Part shown: piece by piece, positions 1 through 8,900 of the stretch | Position numbering within the stretch: position 1 is the first letter of the stretch | How the letters are laid out: each line of letters opens with the position of its first letter | Source of the DNA: an uncultured Eggerthella sp. | GTDB taxonomy: Bacteria; Actinomycetota; Coriobacteriia; Coriobacteriales; Eggerthellaceae | NCBI GenBank assembly: GCA_900540345.1 | Contig: UQFK01000009.1 | Span: 1-39,853 of the forward strand | Direction: 5' to 3' | Length of the DNA stretch: 39,853 bases | Translations under genes and position numbers: made by a program | Notes under the pieces: generated by a model | The model's input: the letters and a program-made list of their open reading frames with translations, nothing else | The model's database searches: none | Told to the model about the DNA's origin: nothing

Positions 1-790
1 ACCACCATTTGCCTGATGATTTCTTCCATGTGCCTGTAACCGTAGGAGCAGAAGGCGTTGATTGCGAGATGGTGCTCGAGTTACCAGCAGGGTTCAAAGG
101 TGATGAACTGCTGCCAGAAGAAGAACCTGAGGAATTGTTGTTCGAGCCTGAAGAACTTGGCGTACTGATCGTGAATGTGCGCACGGTAAAGGCTTCGCAA
201 TAGCTCGAATTTGCCTTCGCCTCGACCTTGAGCGTTGCCGTTCCTGGTCGATCGTTATACTGATAGGTCACATTGTAATAACTCGGATCAACAACAAGCG
301 AACCCATCTTCACGACCACGCTCGGGGTAACAGCGGAGCCATAGTAATAGTAAGGTCCTCCCTGCAAAACCACCGTTGCCTTGCCGAGGTTGACCCTGAT
401 GTTGAAGGTCTTCCTTATCGTGCCGGTATAGCCATTCTTTCCGGTGATGACCACCGTTGCAACACCTGGTCCGATATTGTTTTCGATGGTGTATTGATAT
501 TTCGTGCCATCCAACACAACGCCATTAACACTCACTTTGATCGACTGACCTTGCGGAGTCCCATCGTATTCCTTGTCAACGATCCCCTCGACAACTGCGC
601 CTTGGATCGAGATATCAGCTTGAGCAACAAGCTCTTCATCGCCTGCTTGGGTTGCCTGTGTGTCATCTCCTTTTGACTCAAGCGTTTCCGCAAAGGCAAA
701 GGGGGCCATAACGACAAGTGTAAACACGATCATTCCTGCTACGCCTATACATAAGAGAACGCGCTTGATATGTTCATTGATGAGCTGCAT
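1..790 (-). CDS. Secreted wall-binding repeat protein, partial (C-terminus beyond window)
   Basis: The frame is open from an ATG at 790 to the left edge, 263 codons. The start follows GAGG a few bases upstream. The N-terminus is a signal peptide: a basic stretch, a hydrophobic core, and an AFA-E-type cleavage site near residue 34. Two Ig-like modules follow (about residues 60-200), the first with the NGYTGTIRKTFNI signature shared with the neighbouring genes. Next come a Ser/Asn/Gly linker and then the WKKSSGKWW motif that opens the wall-binding repeat block in the three downstream-coordinate paralogues, so that block presumably continues off the window. It is the last visible gene of the minus-strand run, 45 bp after the preceding stop codon. 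Unlike its two neighbours it shows no transglutaminase-like domain. A surface or adhesion role is inferred; the ligand is unknown. Confidence 0.85.
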   Translation of the reverse strand, partial: MQLINEHIKRVLLCIGVAGMIVFTLVVMAPFAFAETLESKGDDTQATQAGDEELVAQADISIQGAVVEGIVDKEYDGTPQGQSIKVSVNGVVLDGTKYQYTIENNIGPGVATVVITGKNGYTGTIRKTFNIRVNLGKATVVLQGGPYYYYGSAVTPSVVVKMGSLVVDPSYYNVTYQYNDRPGTATLKVEAKANSSYCEAFTVRTFTISTPSSSGSNNNSSGSSSGSSSSPLNPAGNSSTISQSTPSAPTVTGTWKKSSGKWW

Positions 791-835
791 CTTCGCCTCG
801 ATGTCCCTCTCTTGTTGTTCGTTTAGGTGAATCCG

Positions 836-3388
836 TTATCTTGTTGCGTCCCATTTGCCATTCGCATCAACATGGTAGTTGCCGATCCAAGTATTGATCG
901 CCAACTTACCATCAGAGCCAAGGTAATAGTTTCCAACCCACTTGTTCTTTGTCATGGCGCCTGAAGAGCTGAAGTAGTACCCATCTCCATTGATCTTGAC
1001 CCAACCAGTGAGCATCTCGCCATTAGGCGGATTCAAGAAATAGGTCTGCGAACCAACAGTCTGCCAACCGGTCTTCATCGCACCAGTCGAGGTATCGAGG
1101 TAATACCAATTACGACCCTGCTTCACCCAGCCTTTCGACATTGCGCCCGAAGAACCATAGTGGTACCAGGTCGTTCCTTCTTTGTTCCAACCGGTCTTCA
1201 TCGCACCAGACGAAGTATTGAAATAATAAGTCTTGCCACTCACAGCATATTTACCAGTCTGCATAGCTCCATTACCTGCTAAGTAGTACCAGATACCCTT
1301 TAGCTTCAGCCAACCGGTCTTCATCGCGCCAGACGAAGCGTAGTAATACCAAATGGATCCCTCTTTATTCCAACCAGTCTTCATTGCGCCTGAAGTTGGA
1401 TTGAGATAATAGGTCTTACCGCTGATGATCTTCTTGCCTGTTTGCATGATGCCGCTGCTCGCCATGTAGTACCACGTACCCTTGACCTTCTGCCAACCAG
1501 TCTTCATCGCGCCATCAGAACCAAGATAGTACCAATTGTTGTTTTCCTTATACCATCCAGAGCTCATCCATCCTTTGCTGTCGAAATGGTAGAGCTTGCC
1601 CTTGATCTTGACCCACTGGCTCGTGGGATAAGATTTGTTGTTCTGTGCCTTCTTCGTTGCAGCATCGTACTGGAACCACCATTTGCCTGATGATTTCTTC
1701 CATGTGCCTGTAACCGTAGGAGCAGAAGGTGTTGATTGCGTGGTGACATTCGTTGCGCCATTGTTCACTGAATCGGTCGTTCCATTCGTGGTATTCGAAG
1801 AAGAGTCGTTGCCTGACGAAGAGCCCGAAGAGCCGCTCGAGGCATCTTTCTCGATCTTGAAAGTTATCTCTTTAGAACCGGTGAAATTCCCTTTACCCGT
1901 TACTTTGAGCGTTGCATAACCTGGCTCGACATTATTGGAATACGTTGCGGTAAAGTCGTTCGCCGTAAGGGTATAGTTGCCATAAGCAAGTGTGATGGTT
2001 GGCGTAAGAGGACTTCCTGTATATTTCACCGTGCTCGTGAATGACTTAGTGAACGTGCTGTTCACATGTGCTGGTGTGATCTTGAAGGTTCTCGTTATCG
2101 AACCAGTATAGCCACCTGTACCCGTAATGATAATGTCATAGGTACCAGCGTTGTAAGGACCACTCGATCCGTATGTCGCACCATTGCTTTGGCTTCGATA
2201 GGAAACGGTATATCCTGTTCCTTCTTTAAGATTCGGATCCGTTGGGCGCAAGATCGCACGAACGGAATCACCCGTATACATCTGATCGGCGATCGTCGCA
2301 AACGAAGCCTCCGTGATGACCTTCAAAGCCGATACCTTGTAGTTCTCCCCTGAGATCTCGATAGAAAACTTCGTGTCATTGACGATCGTCATGCCATTGA
2401 GACAAGCAACGACCTGCTGTGCGATGAGCTTTTGCAAATTAGCATCAGACTCTGTAGCGATTGGGTAATACGCGGTGCCACCGTTTTGCGGAGGGTTCTC
2501 CTTTATCTGCGTCGCAAGATCTTCAGCCTGAAGGAACCCTCCTGCTTCATGCGTTTTTGCATAATAATTGTTTGCACTGCTCGTCGCTATATAATTCCCG
2601 ACGACATATTGCGTATGCACAAGCTTGATCTGGTTGTCTGTTAGACCAAAGAAAAGATACTTCCCCTGACCTTGACTCGCGTAAAGATCGTCATTTGCAG
2701 CATCGATATGCGTCCACTGCCCACCGAGCTTGATGAGCGTCCATGCCTGATCACCTGCTGAAACGTCCACCACATCGGCAACACCAAGACGCACCATAAG
2801 CTCTCTGAAAGCCGCCTGGAAGCTCTTACTTGAAACCTTCACCGCTGGTCCTGCGTTATCGAGGATCGCGATTGCCGTATCCTTTGTGCTCGTTGGGTCG
2901 TAAACAGCCTTCTCGAGCAAATAGTCATGCACGTCGAGCGCCTTATTGAACTCGTCTTTTGTCTCAACACCTGGCTTGGCTTTCAAAAACTCATTGAAGG
3001 CGTTATCGAGAATGACCTTGTCGTTGTCTATCGGTGGGCTATCGCCACCTTCACCTTCCTCTTCTTCAGAGCTTGTCTCTATACTCGTCTCGGCAATGGC
3101 ATCAAGCTCTTCTTGATCTTGCTCTGAGGCTTGCCTGGACAAGGAATCTTCTCCATCGTCTACGAGCAACGAAGCATTTTCATCCTCGATGGGATTCGCA
3201 ACATCCGAAGATACACTGCTAGCTACTTCTTGATCGCTTTCTGCTTGCGGTACACCTGCTGTGGCAAAAGCAAGTCCCGGAGTAAACGCAAGCAAAAGCA
3301 CAAGGCTTATTGCGAGAACAGCCTGCCATAGGTTGATCTTTTTCCGAACGTCTCTCTTATCAGAATCTCTGTAGTACATGCGATCCAT
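836..3388 (-). CDS. Secreted protein with degenerate transglutaminase-like domain and wall-binding repeats
   Basis: 850 aa. Order: signal peptide (about 1-44, LAFATAG end); acidic Ser/Glu-rich segment (45-125); transglutaminase-like domain (about 130-270, from KALDVHDYLLEKAVYD to WTHIDAANDD); an unassigned segment; two Ig-like YTG modules (about 375-535); Ser/Asn/Thr linker; about 13 aromatic/glycine wall-binding repeats (from about 575) such as WYYLGSDGAMKTGW. In transglutaminase-core proteins the triad is Cys (CxGY), His (HAWN) and Asp. Here the aligned positions read SKSF and QAWT, with only the Asp of HIDA kept, so enzymatic activity is unlikely. The start has AGGA 8 bp upstream; MYYRD three codons later is an alternative. 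It lies 25 bp after the 3414-5972 gene, which it closely resembles, so the pair looks like a tandem duplication. A binding or structural role on the envelope is inferred. Confidence 0.85.
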   Translation of the reverse strand: MDRMYYRDSDKRDVRKKINLWQAVLAISLVLLLAFTPGLAFATAGVPQAESDQEVASSVSSDVANPIEDENASLLVDDGEDSLSRQASEQDQEELDAIAETSIETSSEEEEGEGGDSPPIDNDKVILDNAFNEFLKAKPGVETKDEFNKALDVHDYLLEKAVYDPTSTKDTAIAILDNAGPAVKVSSKSFQAAFRELMVRLGVADVVDVSAGDQAWTLIKLGGQWTHIDAANDDLYASQGQGKYLFFGLTDNQIKLVHTQYVVGNYIATSSANNYYAKTHEAGGFLQAEDLATQIKENPPQNGGTAYYPIATESDANLQKLIAQQVVACLNGMTIVNDTKFSIEISGENYKVSALKVITEASFATIADQMYTGDSVRAILRPTDPNLKEGTGYTVSYRSQSNGATYGSSGPYNAGTYDIIITGTGGYTGSITRTFKITPAHVNSTFTKSFTSTVKYTGSPLTPTITLAYGNYTLTANDFTATYSNNVEPGYATLKVTGKGNFTGSKEITFKIEKDASSGSSGSSSGNDSSSNTTNGTTDSVNNGATNVTTQSTPSAPTVTGTWKKSSGKWWFQYDAATKKAQNNKSYPTSQWVKIKGKLYHFDSKGWMSSGWYKENNNWYYLGSDGAMKTGWQKVKGTWYYMASSGIMQTGKKIISGKTYYLNPTSGAMKTGWNKEGSIWYYYASSGAMKTGWLKLKGIWYYLAGNGAMQTGKYAVSGKTYYFNTSSGAMKTGWNKEGTTWYHYGSSGAMSKGWVKQGRNWYYLDTSTGAMKTGWQTVGSQTYFLNPPNGEMLTGWVKINGDGYYFSSSGAMTKNKWVGNYYLGSDGKLAINTWIGNYHVDANGKWDATR

Positions 3389-3413
3389 GATGCCAGTCCT
3401 ATTTCATACGACC

Positions 3414-5972
3414 CTATCGGGTTTGATCCCACTTTCCGCTTGAATTCACGTGATAGTTACCGATCCATTGGTTCGTTGCCATAACGCCATTCGAATCAAC
3501 ATAATAGTTGCCGATCCACTTGCTCTTCTGCATCGCGCCAGAACCGCTGAAGTAATACCACTGATTATTGATCTTCTGCCAGCCGGTGAGCATCTTGCCC
3601 GACGAGTTCGAATAGTAACGCGTAGAGCCCACATCGTAGAAGCCCGTCTTCATGGCACCGTCCGAGGTATTAAGGTAATACCACGAACCGCTCACTTTCT
3701 TCCAGCCTTTAGCCATAGCGCCTGACGTGTTGAAGTAATACCACTTATCCAAGATCTTGACCCAGCCAGTGAGCATCGCGCCTGACGTGTTGAGGAAGTA
3801 CTTCTGACCGCTCACTTCAAGCCAGCTGGTTTTCATCTTGCCAGTCGACGTATCAAGGTAATACCACTTATTCTTCACCTTCTGCCAGCCTTTAGCCATC
3901 GCACCTGAAGATTTGTAGTAGTACCAGCTACTCGACTCTCGATTCCAGCCCGTTTTCATCGCGCCCGATGTTGGATCGAGATAGTACGTTTGACCGCTGA
4001 TGGTCTGTTTGCCCGTCTGCATGATGCCACTGCTCGCCATGTAGTACCACGTACCCTTGACCTTCTGCCAGCCGGTCTTCATCGCGCCATCAGAGCCAAG
4101 ATAGTACCAACTACCATCAAGCTTCAGCCAGTTCGTATTCATCCAGCCAGCGCTATCGAAATGATAGAGCTTGCCAGAGATCTTGACCCACTCGCTTACT
4201 GGATAGGTCTTTCCACCCTGCGTTGCCCGTGTAGCGCTATCGTATTGAAACCACCACTTGCCTGATGACTTCTTCCAGGTACCCGTTGCAACGATCGGAT
4301 TCGTTGCCGTAGCAGTGATCGTGAATGTCTTGGTGATCGATCCTGTATAGCCATTCTTGCCCGTGATGACCATCGTGGCAGTTCCAGGATTCACATTGTT
4401 TTTATACGTGATCGAATAATCCGTGTTCAAACGAAGACGTGTACCATTGAGTGTGAGCGTTGGCGTAGGCGTGATCGCAGAGCCCGTAGCTGCATAGCTT
4501 GTCTTCAAGTCGGAAACCACCATATAAGGTGAGTTCAAACTCTTCGTGGTGACCTGATAATAGCTTGATTTATAGCTTCCAGGACCTTTGTTAACGAACT
4601 GCACGAGCACTTGCTTTCCGCTGATCGTGGTATTCGATAGAGAGCCCGCAACAAAATCGCAAAGCACATCATAAACAGCGGTGTCGCTGTAAACTGGAGA
4701 AGTGATCGTAAAGGAAGTCTTGCCTGCATCCAGCTGTGCAGCGATCTTATTTTTGATCTCGTTCGACCACTTCGTCACATTGCCAGTACGCATGTAGTAA
4801 TTCAAGTTAGCATTCGTTGCAGTGAACCCGCTTTGCGGCGTATAGCCCGAGCGGATACGCTTCATCTGCGTATCGGTCAAACCGAAGAAAAGGTGCTGAA
4901 GGTCTCCTGAGCGCTTATCGTCTTCTGCTGCATCAACATGCATCCACGAACCGCCCACATTAACAAGCGTCCATACCTTGCCATCAGCACTCAAGCGTTG
5001 GCTCTTCACGCCCATGACGCCAAGAATGAGTGCCATGGCTTGATGGTAGCTCTCACTGCTTCCCTGGCTATAGAGCAGCACACCCGATGCGCCGCAGTAT
5101 TTGCCCGAAGAATCCTCGTGAGCATTGAGCCCGATCAGGTAGTCGTGCACATAGAGGGTCTTGTCATAATCGCTGGCAAGATCGGTGGTACCTGTCGTGC
5201 CTTTATACTTGTTCTTGATGTCCTCTGCAAGCGTTTCAAGCTTAGGATTAGAAGGGTCATTGATGGTAAATTCGACCATCGCCTGCGCTTGCTTTTGGTT
5301 GTTACCTTCGATCGCGGTCACCGTCAGGCGATATTTGCCAGACGCCCTGAAATCGAACGTGAAATAGGGGCTCGCAGAATCCGCAACATTGGTGTATTGA
5401 GTCTCGTAACTATGGCTATAAGGCGTATCGATCCAGACCTCAAGACTGTTGACGCGATAGGTGATATTGTTCGAAGTTGCGTTTTGAACCGTAAAATCAA
5501 ATCGCTTGCTACCGATCTTATCGAGATCGCCTGGCGTCGAGATCTTGAGTGCGAACTCCCCAGCTTGCGCAACAATCTCCCCGACTTCCGCATCTTCCTC
5601 TTGCTCTTCTGTGATACCTTGTGTGATCAAGCCGCTTTGCTCATCTGATACATCAGCCTGATCGGAGGATGAGGCAGAAGGAGCCTCTTCGCTTGCTTCA
5701 TCGCTATCGCTTGCACCCGCATCGGTCGATTGACCATTGCTCGAAGCCTCGTTTGAAGCTCGTTCGCTCGTTGTATCTTGCTCGACGATGCCGTGATCCT
5801 GATAACCTTCTTTCGCGCTTCCGCCTTCAGTAGCAAACGCCAACCCTGGTGTGATCGCAAGCGTAAAAGACAGCAAAAGGGCGATCAGAAGCTTGATCGT
5901 AGCGCCTTGTTTTTGCTGGGTCGTCGATGAAACGATCGTATTATGGAACTGTTTCATGATCAGGTCCTTCAT
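3414..5972 (-). CDS. Secreted protein with degenerate transglutaminase-like domain and wall-binding repeats (paralogue)
   Basis: 852 aa. Order: signal peptide (to about 48, TPGLAFATEGG); acidic low-complexity segment (50-135); an Ig-like domain (about 140-240); transglutaminase-like domain (about 250-370, from YDKTLYVHDYL to WMHVDAAEDD); an unassigned segment; one YTG Ig-like module (about 490-570); then about 13 wall-binding repeats. The family's catalytic Cys (CxGY) aligns with Ser in SSESY and the His (HAWN) with Lys in KVWT; the Asp is kept. The same two replacements thus hit both paralogues. Start: ATG 5972 has AAGGA 9 bp upstream, but ATG 5957 (MKQFHNT) has AAGGA 7 bp upstream and is equally good. 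It starts 12 bp after the protease gene's stop, so co-transcription is likely. Confidence 0.85.
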   Translation of the reverse strand: MKDLIMKQFHNTIVSSTTQQKQGATIKLLIALLLSFTLAITPGLAFATEGGSAKEGYQDHGIVEQDTTSERASNEASSNGQSTDAGASDSDEASEEAPSASSSDQADVSDEQSGLITQGITEEQEEDAEVGEIVAQAGEFALKISTPGDLDKIGSKRFDFTVQNATSNNITYRVNSLEVWIDTPYSHSYETQYTNVADSASPYFTFDFRASGKYRLTVTAIEGNNQKQAQAMVEFTINDPSNPKLETLAEDIKNKYKGTTGTTDLASDYDKTLYVHDYLIGLNAHEDSSGKYCGASGVLLYSQGSSESYHQAMALILGVMGVKSQRLSADGKVWTLVNVGGSWMHVDAAEDDKRSGDLQHLFFGLTDTQMKRIRSGYTPQSGFTATNANLNYYMRTGNVTKWSNEIKNKIAAQLDAGKTSFTITSPVYSDTAVYDVLCDFVAGSLSNTTISGKQVLVQFVNKGPGSYKSSYYQVTTKSLNSPYMVVSDLKTSYAATGSAITPTPTLTLNGTRLRLNTDYSITYKNNVNPGTATMVITGKNGYTGSITKTFTITATATNPIVATGTWKKSSGKWWFQYDSATRATQGGKTYPVSEWVKISGKLYHFDSAGWMNTNWLKLDGSWYYLGSDGAMKTGWQKVKGTWYYMASSGIMQTGKQTISGQTYYLDPTSGAMKTGWNRESSSWYYYKSSGAMAKGWQKVKNKWYYLDTSTGKMKTSWLEVSGQKYFLNTSGAMLTGWVKILDKWYYFNTSGAMAKGWKKVSGSWYYLNTSDGAMKTGFYDVGSTRYYSNSSGKMLTGWQKINNQWYYFSGSGAMQKSKWIGNYYVDSNGVMATNQWIGNYHVNSSGKWDQTR

Positions 5973-5984
5973 ATTCCGTAGTCC

Positions 5985-8900
5985 TTATCTTGAGGTATCC
6001 CAAACGCCATCTGCGTTCAGGTGATAGCTGCCGATCCAGGTGTTCTTCTGCATCGCGCCTGATTTGTTGAAGTAATACCACTTATTGTTGATCTTCTGCC
6101 AACCCGTGAGCATTGCTCCCGAGCTGTTCGAATAGTAGCGAGACCCCTGGACATCGTAGAAACCCGTCTTCATCGCGCCTGATGAAGGATCGAGATAATA
6201 CCATTTGCCAGAGACCTTCTGCCAACCCGTTGCGAGCGCGCCTGAGCTCTTGAAGTAGTACCACACATCATTGAGTCGCGCCCATCCAGTGAGCATTGCT
6301 CCTGATGAAGGATTCAAGAAGTAGCGTACTCCTCCGATGGTCTGCCAATTGGTTGCCATCAGACCATGAGTCGGATTGAGGTAATACCACTTATTCTTCA
6401 CCTTCTGCCAGCCCTTAGCTAAGGCGCCCGATGATTTGTAGTAGTACCAGCCGTTGGACTCTTTGTTCCAACCAGTCTTCATAGCGCCCGATGAAGTATC
6501 GAGATAGTAGGTCTGCCCACTAATGGTGACCTTGCCTGTTTGCATGATGCCATTAGCTGCAAGGTAATACCATTTTCCTTTTACCTTCTGCCAACCCGTC
6601 TTCATCGCGCCATCGCTGCCAAGGTAGTACCAATAGCCATTTTCCTTATACCATCCAGAGCTCATCCATCCTTTGCTGTCGAAATGGTAGAGCTTACCCT
6701 TGATCTTGACCCACTGGCTCGTGGGATAAGCTTTATTGCTCTGTGCTTTCTTCGTGGTTGAATCGTATGCGAACCACCATTTTCCTGAAGACTTCTTCCA
6801 GCTACCCGTTACCGTCGCTGCACTTGGAGCAGGCTTCGACGCTGAAGCATTCAATCCGGCACTCGAAGCACCGTCATTGGTACCTGAATTATTTCCTGAG
6901 CTGCCTGAATTGCCTGAATTGTTCGAGGATGACCCTGAATTTGAGCCTCCACTCGAAGTGGCATAGATTGGAAATACGCGCGAGATGGTTCCGCTGTATT
7001 TGCCGATGCCCGTGATAACGACCTCGTATTCACCTGCTTCTCGGGGAGCAACGCTCTCCTGCGTCTTAAAGTCTCGATAGGAGACGCGATAGTCTGTATC
7101 TCGTACCAGGACCTTGCCATTGAGCACGACCCGAATATTCTCCTGCGTCTGCACAGAGCCGTTATAAGTTTTATCCTCAACACCGCTCACTGTTGCAGGC
7201 GTGATAAGAATGCCCTTGATCTCAAACGTCTTCGAGATCGATCCTGTATAGTTCGGCCCCACACCCGTGATCGTTACCTTAGCAGTGCCCACATCGGTGT
7301 TGTTGGAATAGGTGACATTGTAGTCGGTTCCCAACGCAAGCTTCTTACCTTGATACGTGACATTCACTGCAGGCTTAATCGCAGAACCAGAATATGTTTG
7401 GTTCGGAATAGCTGCGACATCGACTCCATTTGCGAGGTTTCGAGCAACGATCTTAAACGTTACCGTCTTCGATCCGCTTGCGAACATTCCGCCTGAATTA
7501 ACAGTTAACTTCACGGTTGCTGTTCCTACTGCAGTGTTGTTGCTGTAGGTAAGCGTGTAATCACCAGCCGGACCAGACGCAAGGTTCATCCCTTTATATG
7601 AAACCTTAAGCTCGTTGTCGGTAAGCGTAATCGCGCTGCCGGTATATTCTTTATCTGCGATCGGCTCGATAGTGACATCGTTGAAGTTCGCAAGGATGCT
7701 AAACGTTTGAGATTTTGTTCCCGTGAAATTACCTTTGCCCGTGATGATCACTTCAGCATAATCGACACAGGGATTAGTATTGTTTCGGTATGTCACCTCA
7801 TAATTATCCGAAGAGACCGATCTACTGTTATAAGTGACCACGGGAGTCGGTTTGACCTCTTGGCCGGTATAGGTTTGATTCGGGATCGTACCGATCGTAG
7901 CTTTGCTGATATCAGCAGGTTCGATCTGGAAAAGAACGGTCTTCGAATTGGTTCCGCCGCTTGATCCTGGCTTGATCGTGATGCGAGCACCTTCAGCACT
8001 CACGTTGATGTTGTTTGAATATTCGAGCGTGTAATCGCTCCCCTCAGTAAGCGTTACGCCATCAAGCTTAACAGTCACCTTTGGCTCAATAGGATCGCCC
8101 GTGTAAGTCTGACTCGAAGGGATCTCCACCTGCACATCGTTGAAGTCTATCGGGCCACCAACGCGCACCTCTTTCGTGACGGTTCTGCTCGAAACAGTCT
8201 TATGTGTTCCAGTGAGCGTTGCTGTTCCATTGCCCTTAGCAGTGACCGTACCGCCCTCTTCGTCAACTTCGAGCACCTCTGGGTTGCTCGAAGTCCATGA
8301 CCAGTCCGACGTCGGAAGGGTCGAACCATCGCCACAGCTTATTTCGAGCGAAGCAGTCTGCGCGCTTTCCATGCTTCCATTCGAGATCTGCGCGCTCAGC
8401 ATCTGAAGAGCACAATATGCATCGACTTCGCCATATCCTGTTTCAGCATCCCAGCCTTTATCACCGATATCGGTTGCTGTCTGCTCGAGTAGCGCTCGAG
8501 CATCATCCGCGCTCAGACTCGCATCATAGGCAAAGAGCAGTGCTGCAACGCCGGCGACCGCAGGGGATGCCATGGATGTGCCGCTCATATAGCCGTATGC
8601 TCCCGACATGACCGTGCTGTACACGCTCGTTCCAGGAGCAGAAATATTCTTCGCCTGACTCAGCTCTCCACTTGCTACGTTATAGTTCGAGCCGCTCGAG
8701 CGCGAAACAAACAGGTAGCCTGAAGAATCATTTGGATCTGCTGAGGTATCTCCTTGCAGATTGATGACCGTAAAGCAGTCTTCATAATCGCCAGGGATGC
8801 AATTATAGGGAGGCACTGAGGTTCCTTGTGCATTGCCTGCTGCACACACCGTAAGGATGCCCGCATTCTTCGCGTCCGTGATCCTCTTATATAGAACATC

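Noticed and set aside
840..1680. Regularly spaced DNA repeats resembling a CRISPR array or minisatellite
   Set aside because: The periodicity of about 60 bp comes from 20-residue wall-binding repeats in frame; units vary and no constant spacer pattern exists.
4938..5648. 236-residue plus-strand open frame
   Set aside because: It is antisense to the transglutaminase-like gene, has no ribosome site or recognisable motif, and has the His/Arg/Ile-rich composition typical of shadow frames.
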